From Neocallimastix lanati (nom. inval.) (Eukaryota > Neocallimastigomycota > Neocallimastigomycetes > Neocallimastigales > Neocallimastigaceae), in assembly GCA_016946835.1 (NCBI GenBank), contig JACVTC010000103.1:323001-387000 (forward strand): a stretch of 64,000 nt of DNA, given 5' to 3'. How positions within the stretch are numbered: position 1 is the first letter of the stretch; every line of letters begins with the position of its first letter. The notes below the pieces were generated by a model. That model had not been told where the DNA came from and searched no databases. It saw only the letters and a list, made by a program, of their open reading frames with translations. Both the position numbers and the translations under genes were made by a program. Below are positions 24,661 to 36,500 of the stretch, in pieces.

Positions 24661-25964
24661 TGTTTATTGAGCAATCCTTTTTCTTCCAATTCAGCCAATT
24701 GCTTAAATGTATAAGGACATTCTGAAGCTCTATGTCCATTCATTGTGCAACGGTAACAATTCACTTGGTTGTTATTATTGTTGTTAATTGAGTTTTTATT
24801 AGTTACTAATGTATTACTGACATTATTATTTTCTATCCCATTGTTGTGATTATTTCCATTTTGATAATTAAAGGATTGAATCATATTATTTGTATTAAAT
24901 TTATTATTGTTAAACATTTGGTTGTCATGTTCTTTATCATTATTTGTTATATTAATATTGTTGTTCAAATTGTTTAAATAATGATTCATCTTATTGTCTC
25001 TTATTTCATTGGATGGCTGATTATTATTCATATTGTTCATATTATATTTGTTATTATTATTCATATATTGATTAATATTATTACTGTGCCAAAATTTATT
25101 ATAATTAAATCTACTATTATAACGATTTGTAAAATTTCCATTGTTCATTTTATTAATATCATTTTTATTATTCAAGTAATAATTTGGATTATTATATGGA
25201 TTACTCATGTGATATACATAATTTGAATTTCTGAAATTATTATTATTGTTCCATAATCTAGATTTAGAATTCCAATTATTTCTTTCCTGGAATATATTAT
25301 TATTATGGTTCATAGGTAATTGATTTAACTGTAAGTTTTCGTAGAATGGATGTCGCATTAGTAAGCTATTATCCGGCTGATTCTGAGTAAACATAATATG
25401 ATTCCTCATATTATTAATTTCATTTCTTTGATTTATATTTACTATTTCTTTTTCAGTCTCCTCAGCTACTTCTGCAATTTTGCACGCCTCATTTATTGTA
25501 TCACATTCTGCAACCATAACTCTTGAGCATGGAAATACACGGGAGCTAATAGCATTCGTGTAGTCCTTTACAGATATAAGTCTTCTATATTCTAAACTGA
25601 GTTTATTATATAATTTTTTATATCTGTAATTAAACTTTTTAATTGATTCTTCTTGATTTATTTGTATTGTTTTGAGAACTGCACATTTATCATTTTCTGT
25701 AATGTGCAAATGTTCTTCAATTGTATTTTGAATTTCTTTAAATGTGGGATATCTCATTTCATCCCCTCGTCTGACTACCAATGATTGTAACGCTCCTTGA
25801 ATATCTTCTTCCACAGCTTCCTTTACCCAAATAAAAATTCGCCTTGGTTCCATTATATCATAAAGCTCCATTATCTTAACAAAGTCGGTCATCCAGCTGT
25901 CTACATCTTTTCCATAATCAGCCAGATGTGGTAGCTTCCTTTGCAGTTTAGTAGCGTCAAACAT
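24648..25964 (-). CDS. Gag of element E
   Basis: 438 residues, open from ATG 25964 to TAG. Residues 1-190 are a capsid-type helical region with the WMTDFVKIMELYDI and ESIKKFNYRYKKLYNKL motifs that are conserved in position in the Gags of B and C. Residues about 195-395 are very rich in Asn (over a third), encoded by AAT/AAC runs, and a CCHC knuckle CYRCTMNGHRASEC lies near residue 410. The protein should assemble particles and bind the RNA. The last codons (HLNQ) overlap the slippery heptamer, so a fraction of ribosomes would continue into pol. The Asn tract is the main reason it is longer than the Gags of B (374) and C (302). Confidence 0.9.
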   Translation of the reverse strand: MFDATKLQRKLPHLADYGKDVDSWMTDFVKIMELYDIMEPRRIFIWVKEAVEEDIQGALQSLVVRRGDEMRYPTFKEIQNTIEEHLHITENDKCAVLKTIQINQEESIKKFNYRYKKLYNKLSLEYRRLISVKDYTNAISSRVFPCSRVMVAECDTINEACKIAEVAEETEKEIVNINQRNEINNMRNHIMFTQNQPDNSLLMRHPFYENLQLNQLPMNHNNNIFQERNNWNSKSRLWNNNNNFRNSNYVYHMSNPYNNPNYYLNNKNDINKMNNGNFTNRYNSRFNYNKFWHSNNINQYMNNNNKYNMNNMNNNQPSNEIRDNKMNHYLNNLNNNINITNNDKEHDNQMFNNNKFNTNNMIQSFNYQNGNNHNNGIENNNVSNTLVTNKNSINNNNNNQVNCYRCTMNGHRASECPYTFKQLAELEEKGLLNKHLNQ

Positions 25965-26130
25965 TGTAAAAAAAAATAATTACTTGATAAAAAAAAGAAA
26001 AATAAATGAAAGATTATATATAAAAAAAAAAGTATTCTATTATGATAATTATATTGTAATTATAATTTTCTTATTATTTTCATATTAATTTATTTGATCT
26101 TGCTTTCCCCCCACGTTGGGCGCCAAATTT
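25965..26130 (-). promoter_or_regulatory. Leader and tRNA-Lys primer-binding site of element E
   Basis: The minus strand at 26109-26125 reads TGGCGCCCAACGTGGGG, which equals the site known from retroviruses primed by tRNA-Lys1,2 (anticodon CUU). It starts 5 nt inside the LTR. The rest of the leader is A/T-rich without visible structure. Confidence 0.8.
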
Positions 26131-26679
26131 TGATACGTTATTTTTATAAGTATCAATGTTTTTGTGGTTAGCAAGATTGTATTAAATAAAAATATATTCT
26201 AATATAAAAATATATAATTACAATACACGTTAATATTAAAACAAAATATAAAAAAAAATATAGTTTTGTCGTTTTATTTATTTATTTAAATTATTTATGT
26301 CGTAATACAAATTTTATAATAAAATGTTATTAAAGATCTTATTAATTATTTATTTCTAACTAACTTATTACTATTAAAATTTTTGATAAATAAATATATT
26401 CCCCAAATATATTTATTTTAACCAATTTTATCTCTATTTTTTTCCAAATAAAAAAACCTCCTTTTTTTTTTTTAAAGAATTATAATAATTTTTCTTTTAT
26501 ATTTCTAATTTCTAATTTACTATAAATTAAATCCTATTGGCTATTAACTAATTAAATAAATTTAATAATTTTTATATTACTATTTATTATTATAATATAC
26601 ATATATAATTTAACTAATTATTTATTATATTTAATTTTATTTCTTGATAATATTCTCTTTTTATTTAAATACTGCATCA
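26131..26679 (-). repeat. 5' LTR of element E
   Basis: 549 bp, TGATACG...GCATCA, matching the left LTR at 18307-18855. Confidence 0.92.
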
Positions 26680-26683
26680 ATTC

Positions 26684-27158
26684 TGTAAGAAACTTAGATA
26701 AATTTATTATAAAATTTATCTATCTTTCTTATTTTATACATTAATTTAATACATTAAATTATTGTATTTATTTTAACCAATAATATTTAATTATTAATTT
26801 ATATATATTTGATTCTCTTGAGTTCTCTTCGAGAAATCAAGAGTTATTATTTTAGAATTTTTATAATAAATAATAATTCAAATAAAATAATTAATTAATA
26901 AAACAAAACCCTTTTTAATAAAACATATTTTATAAATATTTGTGTCTTTTATCCCTTTTGTGTTATTGTTTATTATAAACTTTCTATAATAAACTCTATC
27001 TTATATTTAAGTTAAGTATAATTATTTATTTATATTATTTTATATTTATTTAATTATATTTAATTTTATTTTCTCAAATTAATGTTAATTAGTAATAATT
27101 AATGTTAATTTGTAGTTAAGAAATTATTTATAATTAATTTTATAAGTATTTTCTTACA
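26684..27158 (+). mobile_element. Solo LTR (TGTAAGAAACTTAG family), plus orientation
   Basis: It is the reverse complement of 15580-16061. The left flank is AATTC; the right flank AATT was re-used by the next insertion. The CTCTTGA/TCAAGAG hairpin is at 26815-26843. Confidence 0.87.
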
Positions 27159-27162
27159 AATT

Positions 27163-28217
27163 TGGTAGACTCGGGTGATTCTTATTGATTTAAAATCAAG
27201 CAGGGGGGGACGGGTATTACCCTGCTTTGATTTTAACAAAGAAAATTTTTTTTTATTAAAAAAAATATTTATTATTTATTAATATAAAATTTTATTTTTG
27301 AAGTACACATATTTAATTTTTAAGAAATATTTACAATATTTATAATTTTTTATGAATTTAAGGTATAATTATTTGTTTATAATTTAAGTAATTTTATAGA
27401 ATTATTGAATTAATTTTATATCAATAATTCATTTTTGTTTTAATTTTTATAAATATAATAATATAATATTCAAATATAATTTAATTAAAAATAATTATAA
27501 AATAAATATATAGAAAATAGTTTTTACTATTTTCTTTGATATTTTTAAGTTAAATAAATTGTTTTTAAAGATTAATATAATAAATTTAATAATCTTTAAT
27601 TATTTTAAATAATACTTGTAATTATTTTCAAAATAAAATAAAATTTTTATAATATTTAATTAATAAATTTGATAATATTTAAATAATAATTTTTATAATA
27701 AGTAAAAATTTTTAATAATAATTTTTAATAATAAATTTAATTAATAATCTTAATAATTTTATAATAATATTTAATAGTTATAATAAATAAATTTTTATAA
27801 TAATATTTAATAATTTTAATAATTTTATAATATTAATAATTTATAATAATTTTTATAATAATATTTAATTAATAATTTTAATAATTTTATAATAATTTTT
27901 ATAATAATATTTAATTAATAATTTTAATAATTTTATAATAATTTTTATAATAATATTTAATTAATAGTTTTAATAATTTAGTATCTTAAAAGTATAATTT
28001 TAATATTTACAATTGTATTTTAATATACATATATTTAATAATATAACAATAAAGTAATTAATTAAAATTTATTTACATTATTTACAAGTTAAAATTAATT
28101 TATATCAAAATAAATTAAATTTTATTATTAAGTTTAGGTTATCAAGAATATAGGAAAGTACAATTTAGTAAAGAATTATTAATAATAAAATAAAGGTTAT
28201 TAATTCATTCTTTACCA
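27163..28217. mobile_element. Solo LTR (TGGTAGACTCGG...TTTACCA family)
   Basis: Second copy of the LTR at 13050-14062, flanked by AATT on both sides. It has extra units of the TAATAATATTTAATTAAT array near 27840-27965. Confidence 0.9.
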
Positions 28218-28441
28218 AATTTGATAACTATTTAGTAGTTATCGTTTGAATAATAATATTTCTTAATATTATTATTATTTGAACTTATTATTATTATTTA
28301 TTTATAAAAATAAAAATATTTTATTTTTAATATTTTTATTAAGAATAAATTTTTAATAATCGTAACATTTTTATTTAGTACATTTTTCTTTCTTTTATAT
28401 TTAATAATTAAAATAAAGTAATATTTGTTTGAAAAAATAAA

Positions 28442-28888
28442 CTATTTAATATATTTAATATAAAGAACAATTAATCTAGACTCAGAAGGTTTATCTTTAT
28501 CCTTAATTTCGTTAAGAAGGTCATTAAAATGAAGATTAAAAATTCTAACATTTTTTTTCCCAATTTTTGTATGTTCCAACTTTTCAGAACTAAAAGTGGA
28601 TATTTTATCTGTTTCAATTATTTCTTCAATTTTATTAATGAATTCTTCGGCTGTCATTGACTTCTCTTCAAAGTATAATTCTTCACACAATTCATGCGTA
28701 GTATTGACAGTAGTAGACAACACTATCCTTTTCTTTTCCTTTTCTGAAAGAGTAAAGTCTTCAAAGATGTCTAAAAGATCTCTTTTCCATTTGAAATATT
28801 TAGCTTTTTTAGAACCTAAAGCGGTTATGTCTCTTGCCATTTTCGAGACTTTTTCATAATCAGTTTTACCACTATCTTCAGAAGTCAT
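28442..28888 (-). pseudogene. N-terminal Gag fragment of element D
   Basis: ATG at 28888 begins MTSEDSGKTDYEKV; about 149 residues follow before a TAG that lies in the truncated LTR. The order of a hydrophilic start, a KYFKWKRDLLDIFEDF helix and a later IFNLHFNDLLNEI helix is like the capsid part of the other Gags (compare IYDFNTRFLELYDQL in B). No zinc knuckle, because the deletion removed it. The frame is open further upstream into the leader, but that part is an artefact of low complexity. Confidence 0.7.
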
Positions 28889-28922
28889 ATTGAAAAAAAA
28901 ATAGAGATAAAAGAAAATAATG

Positions 28923-28981
28923 TAACACGGTAGAATACTACAAGTTAGAAAATAACACGGTAGAATACTACAAGTTAGAAT
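28923..28981 (-). repeat. Tandem duplication in the leader of element D
   Basis: Two copies of a 30-bp unit beginning AACACGGTAGAATACTACAA. Each has a small GTAG/CTAC inverted repeat around AATA. Confidence 0.85.
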
Positions 28982-29060
28982 GAAAGTTTCCAATGAAACT
29001 ATAGAGAGAAGTAGGCAAAGATAGAACTTTCCGCCACCGTAGAACGAGTTCTCCACCACT

Positions 29061-29679
29061 TGATAACTATTTAGTAGTTATCGTTTGAATAATAATATTT
29101 CTTAATATTATTATTATTTGAACTTATTATTATTATTTATTTATAAAAATAAAAATATTTTATTTTTAATATTTTTATTAAGAATAAATTTTTAATAATC
29201 GTAACATTTTTATTTAGTACATTTTTCTTTCTTTTATATTTAATAATTAAAATAAAGTAATATTTGCAAAAATAAACTATTTAATATATTTAAGCATAAT
29301 TCTTATATTTTAATTAAAAGTATTGAATTCATATATATAAAAATAATTTAATTAATTATAAAAAAAATAATAATTAAAACAATTATTGAATATGTAATAA
29401 TAACTTAAAGAAATATTAAATATATTTCTTTTATAATAAATAATATAAAAGTTATTAATATAATTAAAATAAAAATAAAACTAATTTAGGAAATTAACTA
29501 TTTATAATTATAATAATTTACTAAAAATATTTAATATTGATTTTTAGTTTAATTTATTTAATTATATTATTCTAATTAATTTAAGTAATTTAAGTAATTT
29601 AAGTAATTTAATTAATTTAATTAATTCATAATAATTTATTATTACTAATATTTATAGTTTAATTTATTATTATTTATCA
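29061..29679 (-). repeat. 5' LTR of element D
   Basis: 619 bp with TGATAA/TTATCA ends. Its first 235 bp or so match the truncated copy at 28222-28458 except for a small indel near the TAATATTTG stretch. Confidence 0.82.
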
Positions 29680-29683
29680 AATT

Positions 29684-30532
29684 TGGTACAAGATCTGAAG
29701 ATTTTATTAATAAAATAATATATTCTAATAATAAGGAAAAATTTAAAATATTATTCTCTAATTCTAAACCTAAATTAATTAATAAACTACTCTAATTTTA
29801 GTCTAAACTATCCTAATCTAAAAGAATCTAAACTAAGTTAAAATAACTTAAACTAATATCTTAATCTAAACTATTCTAATCTAAACTAAACAATTTCTCT
29901 AAATCTATTACTATTTCTATAAAATGTTTAATACAACTAATCTATTACTAAACTAATTTTATACTATACTTATCTTAATATTATACACTAAACACAAAAA
30001 ACTATTAATTAAACACTTTTAAAACATTAAATTTAGAAAAAACTATTTAATAAATTTTAATTTATTTTAAACTATTTAATTTATTATTTAACTTTTAGAA
30101 AATATTAAAAAAATAATATAATAATAAAGTCGTAAGAAAAAAAAAGGGAGAGAACAAAAGTATTGTGTTACTTTGTTCTTTTTTATACTAACAAAATATT
30201 TATTTGATTGGATTAAAAATAAAAATAAAAAAAATTAATAATAAAAATTTAATAATAAAAATTTAATAATAAAAATATAGTAATAAAAAAATAATAAACT
30301 TAAATTTTCTAAATTATTAAAATATTATATAAAAATTTTACAATATTAAATAATATAATTAATACATGATTTTTTAATACATCTAATTATTTTTATTTAA
30401 CTTTATAATATTCTATAACTAATATTTTAATATTCAATTTTTTATTATTTATTTATAATTGTTAATGATATTTTTTACTTTAATATTTTCTTTAAATAGT
30501 TTAATTTTTCTTTATTTAATTGTACCGTAACA
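29684..30532 (-). mobile_element. Solo LTR (TGGTACAAG...GTACCGTAACA), related to the LTR of element C
   Basis: Bounded by TGGTACA and CCGTAACA and flanked by AATT on both sides. The ends match the LTR at 16820 and the LTRs of C; the centre is diverged. Confidence 0.75.
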
Positions 30533-30536
30533 AATT

Positions 30537-31262
30537 TGTTGAGGTTCGGGACAGAATAATAATAAATATAGAAATAAACACTAAAATAAAAAAAATTAAA
30601 AATTAAAATATATCTTTTTTTTAAAATATTTTATTTATTTATTTAATAAAAATTATTCAATTAAAAACTAAAAATAAATTAATTTCTTTAATAAGATTAT
30701 ATTTTTTTTTTTTCAGATTATTTTTCTAAAATACAATTTTCTCATCTATTTATATTTTTTTTTATCGTTAGAAATGGTCAAGCCATTTCTTTAGAATATC
30801 TTAGAGTTACATGTTTGAATTGTATTTAAATTATAAATTCATAATCTATTCTATTATAATAAATAATTATTACATATTATTAAATTCTAAACTATTTATT
30901 ATTAATTGTAGTGATAATATATTTTAAAAATAATTTTATTACTTTTACAGAACTATTAGTAATAGAGATTTGTAAAATAAAATTTTCTTTAATAATAAAA
31001 TATTGATTGAATAAATCATATTAATAAAACTAGATATTGATAATAATATTGATATTAATAATATAGTATTAATTTTAATAATAAAGTATTGATATTAATA
31101 AAGAATTTATATTAATAATAATAAATTTAATATTAGTAATAATTTGGCAGTAATAGAACATAAGAAAGTTCCCCAAGTAAGGAAATAAATAATTTAATTT
31201 TAGTGGTTAAGTTATTTTTATGAAAAATAATAAAATTAACATTATTTGTTCATTCCTTAACA
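30537..31262. mobile_element. Probable solo LTR (TGTTGAGGTTCGGG...CCTTAACA)
   Basis: It begins TGTTGAGG right after an AATT and ends TTAACA three bases before the next LTR. No second copy in the window, and the right flank (ACAT) does not match AATT, so the call rests on position and TG...CA ends. Confidence 0.55.
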
Positions 31263-32567
31263 ACATGTAAGAATCTATAATTATTTGTTAGCAAATAATT
31301 ATATTTTCTTAGTTAAGTTATTATAACTATAACTTTATTTAATTACATATAATATTTATTAAATTTATTTAATTTAATTTTAAATATTCATTAATTTAAC
31401 AAAATTTATTTAATTAATTTTAAATAATATATTTACAATATGCTAAATTCTCTACTGTAACTAATGTATTTTGTATTGTATTTTATTCTGTATTTTATAA
31501 TGTATTCTGTATTTTATAATGTATTCTGTATTTTATTAACTATTTAATTTTATATTTTTAATATAAGGATAAATTATATGATCGAAATATCTTTTATTAT
31601 TTTATTCTTTTATTTTCGATCATTAGATTGGAAAATCGGTTAATTAAGATTTTTTCCAATTACTTTTTAGAAGTAATCGGTTTTACTTAATTAATGCGAT
31701 GATCGATATGGATAGAATATCGATCGAAAACTTATCTAGGTTTTTCTATCTAATCTTTTCCTAGATAAGAGATTTGTTAAGATTAGAAAACCCTTTCTTA
31801 TTTAACCTTATTTTCATAAAAAAATATAAATAAGGCTCTTGAGTTCTCTTTGAGAAATCAAGAGTTATTATTATAAAAAAACATAGTTATAATAGTAACA
31901 TTTTTATATTTTTAACTTTAATAAATTAATAAAAATATTTTATTCAAAAACATATTTTTAAAATCAATTTATACAAACAATTCTTCTCTTACTTTTTGTG
32001 TTATTATTATAATTAATTTTATAATAAACTCTACTCTAAAGGTAAAAAAATTTATTTTATTTTATTTTCTCAACTTAATGAATTAGTCGTTAAGTTGTAT
32101 GTTAAAGTTTTAAGATAATTTGGTCTTAACGATTAGGTCAAGATGCCAAATTATAGCAATTAATTAATAACTTAATTTTACTCTTATTTAAAACATATGT
32201 TATTAGTAAATTTTATAATTAAGTTTTTATTTAAAATATAAATTTTATTTAATCTTAATAATATTTTATTACATTATTATTTTATATAATTATTACTATA
32301 ATTTAAATTACAATAATCCTACAAAGGATTAATCAAAAGATTTAAACATGTATTTATATAAAATAATTAATTATTAAAATATTAATTATTAATATGAATA
32401 TGTAATAGCATTAATAAAAGTTTGATATTGATAATATAAAATAAGATAATAATATAAATATTTAATATAAATAAAATATAAGAATCTAATATAGCTAAAT
32501 ATTATATTTTATAATTAAAATATAATATGTAGAAATTAATTTAATGACAATCACGTGTTTATATTAT

Positions 32568-33135
32568 TGATATACGGGACTTTTATGTGCTATATTTTAA
32601 TTATAATAATATAGTTATATCTTTATTTAATTTATTATTCCTTTTCCTAAAAACTAAAAAAAACTCCCCTTTCTAAATTAATTTATTAGAAATTGGTTAT
32701 TATTAAGAAATTACATTTTAAAATTATAAAATTTAATAGTATGAAATATATTTTAAACATATAATATAAATTATATATATATAAGAATACAATATCTATA
32801 TTTAAATAATAAATGTATATTATATGTAAAAGAAAAAATAAATATAAAATAATACATAATAATATATTGTATAATATAATAAAAATCCTATTAAAGTTAA
32901 ATATAAAAATATTATTATATTTTAATATAATAATATATAATTATAAAATAAATAATATAATATAATATATTATAAAATAATATGTAATTTAATATATATT
33001 ATAATAGTAATTATAATATAATAATGAATAATTAATAATATATTATAAAAATTATTATCAAAAGATATAAATTTAATATTTAATAATTATTATTAAATAT
33101 ACAAATATGTTACTACACATATTTGTTTTAGATCA
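32568..33135 (-). repeat. 3' LTR of element B
   Basis: 568 bp, TGATATACGGG...TTTTAGATCA. It differs from the right LTR at one base seen (TAATAGTATG against TAATATTATG). Confidence 0.94.
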
Positions 33136-33450
33136 AAATTGCCCACGCTAAGATAGCAATTTATATATGAAATTAAGTATAGTTCTCTATACGAGAAGAA
33201 TTCTTAATTGAAGATAAAATTGACTATTAACAAAATAATAATTTTTATAAGATAATTATATTGTAGAATATTATTTCATTTTTTAAAGAAAATTTTATAT
33301 TTACTATGTTAGTTATAAAATATTCATTAATATAATTTGAATATCTCAAATACAAAATTTATAAAATTTATGATAAATTTATAATTTAAATTTTGATTCA
33401 ATTTTTTAAAAAAAAAAAAAATTTGTTATTAAATTTTTGTTAATAATATA

Positions 33451-33507
<57 letters not shown>

Positions 33508-33512
33508 TATTA
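33136..33512. other. 3' non-coding region and purine tract of element B
   Basis: Next to the LTR the minus strand reads TAGCGTGGGCAATTT, a weak version of the G-rich tract of A, C and E. The rest is A/T-rich with a TA repeat and a T-run of about 35. Confidence 0.6.
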
Positions 33513-36500
33513 TTATTCTCTATAAGGTAGAATATTTTTGATGTGTACATTCCTCTTTAATATAATTCCAGTTTTATCTTCTTGCAATTTAACAGTATTC
33601 CAAGTGATTTCTTTGATTGTATAGGGCCCAATATAATAAGGGTCCAATTTATGTCTTTGAAACATTCTTATTTTTACTTTATCACCGATTTTGTATTCAT
33701 GAATCTTTTCCATACTTTTCTTTGCTTCTCTTCTTGTCTTCCAATAGTTAATTGTCCCAAACTTTTTATTGGCTGCATCTTTAATCCATTTTGTATGTTC
33801 TATTAATCTTTCTAATAATAATTCTTCAATCGGTTGCTCAATGGATTCTCCTAATGAACAAAGTATATTGATTTCATTTGGGAGTATATCTTCACGTCCA
33901 TATAATAATTCAAAACTTGAATATCCACTAACAGAAGATTTTGAAGTCCTGATAGCCCATAAAGCTAAAGGTAGTAAGGTATCCCAATCATTATTTTTAC
34001 CAGCAAAATTCCTAAGTTGTTTTCCAATCTCTCTATTTCTATTTTCGACCAAGCCATTAGAAGCAGGATGGTAACGAACAACAAAATGAATATATACACC
34101 ATAAAGATCTAAGAATATTTTGGTGAAATCACTATTCAACTGGGTTCCATTATCCATATTAATTATTTGTGGTAACCCATGTCTACTAAAAACATTAATT
34201 AAAAAGGTGATAACATCTTGAGAAGTAATTGTTTGAGAGGCTTCAGCTTCAACCCATAAAGTAAAATAATCTACACAAACTATAATATACTTATTACCTT
34301 TGGATGTAGTTTTTAAAGGTCCAATAATATCCAATCCTAATCTGACAAAAGGAGCCTCTACAGGAGTTCTAAATTGTTCAACTAAATTGGGAGAAGGTTC
34401 CGATCTGTTCGATTGGCATATTTTACAAATTGAAATATACTTCTTTATATCCAAAATCATATTTTTCCAATAAAAATTTTGTTTTATTCTATCATATGTC
34501 TTTTGTAGGCCTTCATGGCCGATCCTATGGGCCATTCCGATAATTTTTATTTTTTCCAAATAATCATCTATTACTAGTCTAAGTTTACCTCTATCTTTAA
34601 TATATGTTTTATCATTAATAGTGATAATCCTCTCTGTCAAAAACTTTTTCATAAATTCTGAAATATATTTTTCATTTTCAATTTCATCAATAAATTCTCT
34701 GGGAGTATCCTCTTCGTTATTATTATTAATTATTATATTATTATTATCAACTATACCATTTCCACCATTTTCGCTTCTATTACCTTCATCATCAATATTA
34801 TTTTCATTGTTTTCTTTTACGTTACCTTCAGTATTACTATTATTATCGTTTACCAAAGCATTAGTAGTAATAATATCTTTCCTTTTTATACGAGAAAGTG
34901 CATCAGCTAATATATTTGCTCTCCCGGGTTGATAAACAACGTCAACTTGTAACTGACTAAATAAAAGACACCAACGAGCATGTTTACTTGTATTTGGTTC
35001 ATTGTTTTTAATTATAGGAACTAAAGGTTGATGATCTGTGTAAAGAATAGTCCGAAAAGGGTTTCCAAGAATATAGGGTTTAAACTTATTAATGCAGTAG
35101 TAAGCTGCAGTTCCTTCCAATTCAGTAATAGAGTAATTATGTTCAGATTTACTTAAAGAACGACTAATATAAAATACTGGGTGTTCTATTTTATCTTCAT
35201 ATAGTTGTAATAATACTCCACCTATCCCTAGATAGCTAGCATCTGTACGAATAATAAAGGGTTTATCAAAACGTGGATAACATAAGATAGGTGCGTTACA
35301 AAGAGAATTCTTCATATTATCAAAACTAATAGTTTGTTCTTTAGTCCAAATAAAATGTGAGTTTTTCCTTAAAAGTTTACGTAGGGGTTCAGAAATAGAA
35401 GCATAGTTTTCAATAAAATTTCTGTAATATCCAACCATTCCAAGAAAAGAACGTAATTCAGAAATATTGGTAGGAATATCTAAATTCTTGATTGCATCTA
35501 CTTTTCTTTCTATGGGTAATAACCCCTTATTTGAAATCTTGTGTCCCAACGCTTCAACTTCGTAAACACAGAAATGACACTTTTCAATATTCATTTTTAA
35601 TTTATTATTTCTAAGAATTTCAAAAACATTTGTTAAATCTATTAGATGTTGTTCAATGGATGGTGAATATACAATAATATCATCCAAATATATTTGAACA
35701 CATTTATTTATTAAGTCAAAGAATATACGATTCATTTCTCTCTGGAAGGTAGCAGGAGCGTTGGTCAAACCAAAAGGTATTACCTTAAAGTAATAATTTC
35801 CAAACTTAGTAGTAAATGAAGTAAGTTCTTGATCATCCTTAAACATAGGTATCTGGTGATACCCACTAAACAGATCCAAAGTTGAAAAAATATAAGCATC
35901 TTTTAGAGCATCAAAAATTTCTTGTATTATCGGGATTGCATAGGCATCCTTTTTAGTGATATTATTTAATAATCTATAATCTATACATAATCTCCAACGA
36001 CCGTTTTTCTTAGGTACTAATACAATAGGTGACGACCATGGTGAATGAGATGGTACAATTAGTCCTTTATCTATTAATTTCTTTAATTCTATTTTTAAAG
36101 CTTCTAATTGAATTTGAGAAATTCTATAAGCTTTTTGTTTAATAGGTTTACTACCTGCAATTAGTTCAATATGGTGAGGTAGTAATTCTGAAGGTTCCAA
36201 ATCATCACTGGAAACGGCTATAACATCTGTATAAGAATTTAATATTTTTTTGAATTCTGCCTTAAAATCCAAATCTTTGATATCCATATTATCAATTAAT
36301 ACTTCAAGAATTTTATTTTTATCAACATTCTCATTAATACTATTAATATTATTAATTATTGTAGAAGGTGGATTTTCTATTATATAACAAAACATAGCTT
36401 GAGATTGAAAAATTTGAACGTCCTCTAATGGTACTAAGGGTACAACGTTAAAACTGAAAATACCATTGATATTATTAATTTTATTTCTCACATATAAATA

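Larger units (their letters stand above)
18307..26679 (-). mobile_element. Ty3/Gypsy LTR retrotransposon E, full length
   Basis: Minus-strand order: 5' LTR (26131-26679), primer site for tRNA-Lys, a 166-bp leader, gag (24648-25964), frameshift signal, pol (20116-24657), a non-coding 3' region of 1.26 kb, purine tract, 3' LTR (18307-18855). Flanks are AATT and (A)ATTC, so the duplication is AATT only if the last A of the LTR is shared. Gag is open throughout and pol has two frameshifts. Confidence 0.92.
28222..29679 (-). mobile_element. Deleted LTR retrotransposon D
   Basis: The 5' LTR is at 29061-29679 (TGATAACT...TTATCA). Inside it follow a primer site (GAGTTCTCCACCA at 29046-29058), a leader and the first part of gag; the gag fragment then joins the outer piece of the 3' LTR (28222 to about 28458). 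AATT flanks the whole unit on both sides (28218-28221, 29680-29683). One internal deletion from gag into the 3' LTR removed the rest of gag, all of pol and part of that LTR. Confidence 0.82.
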
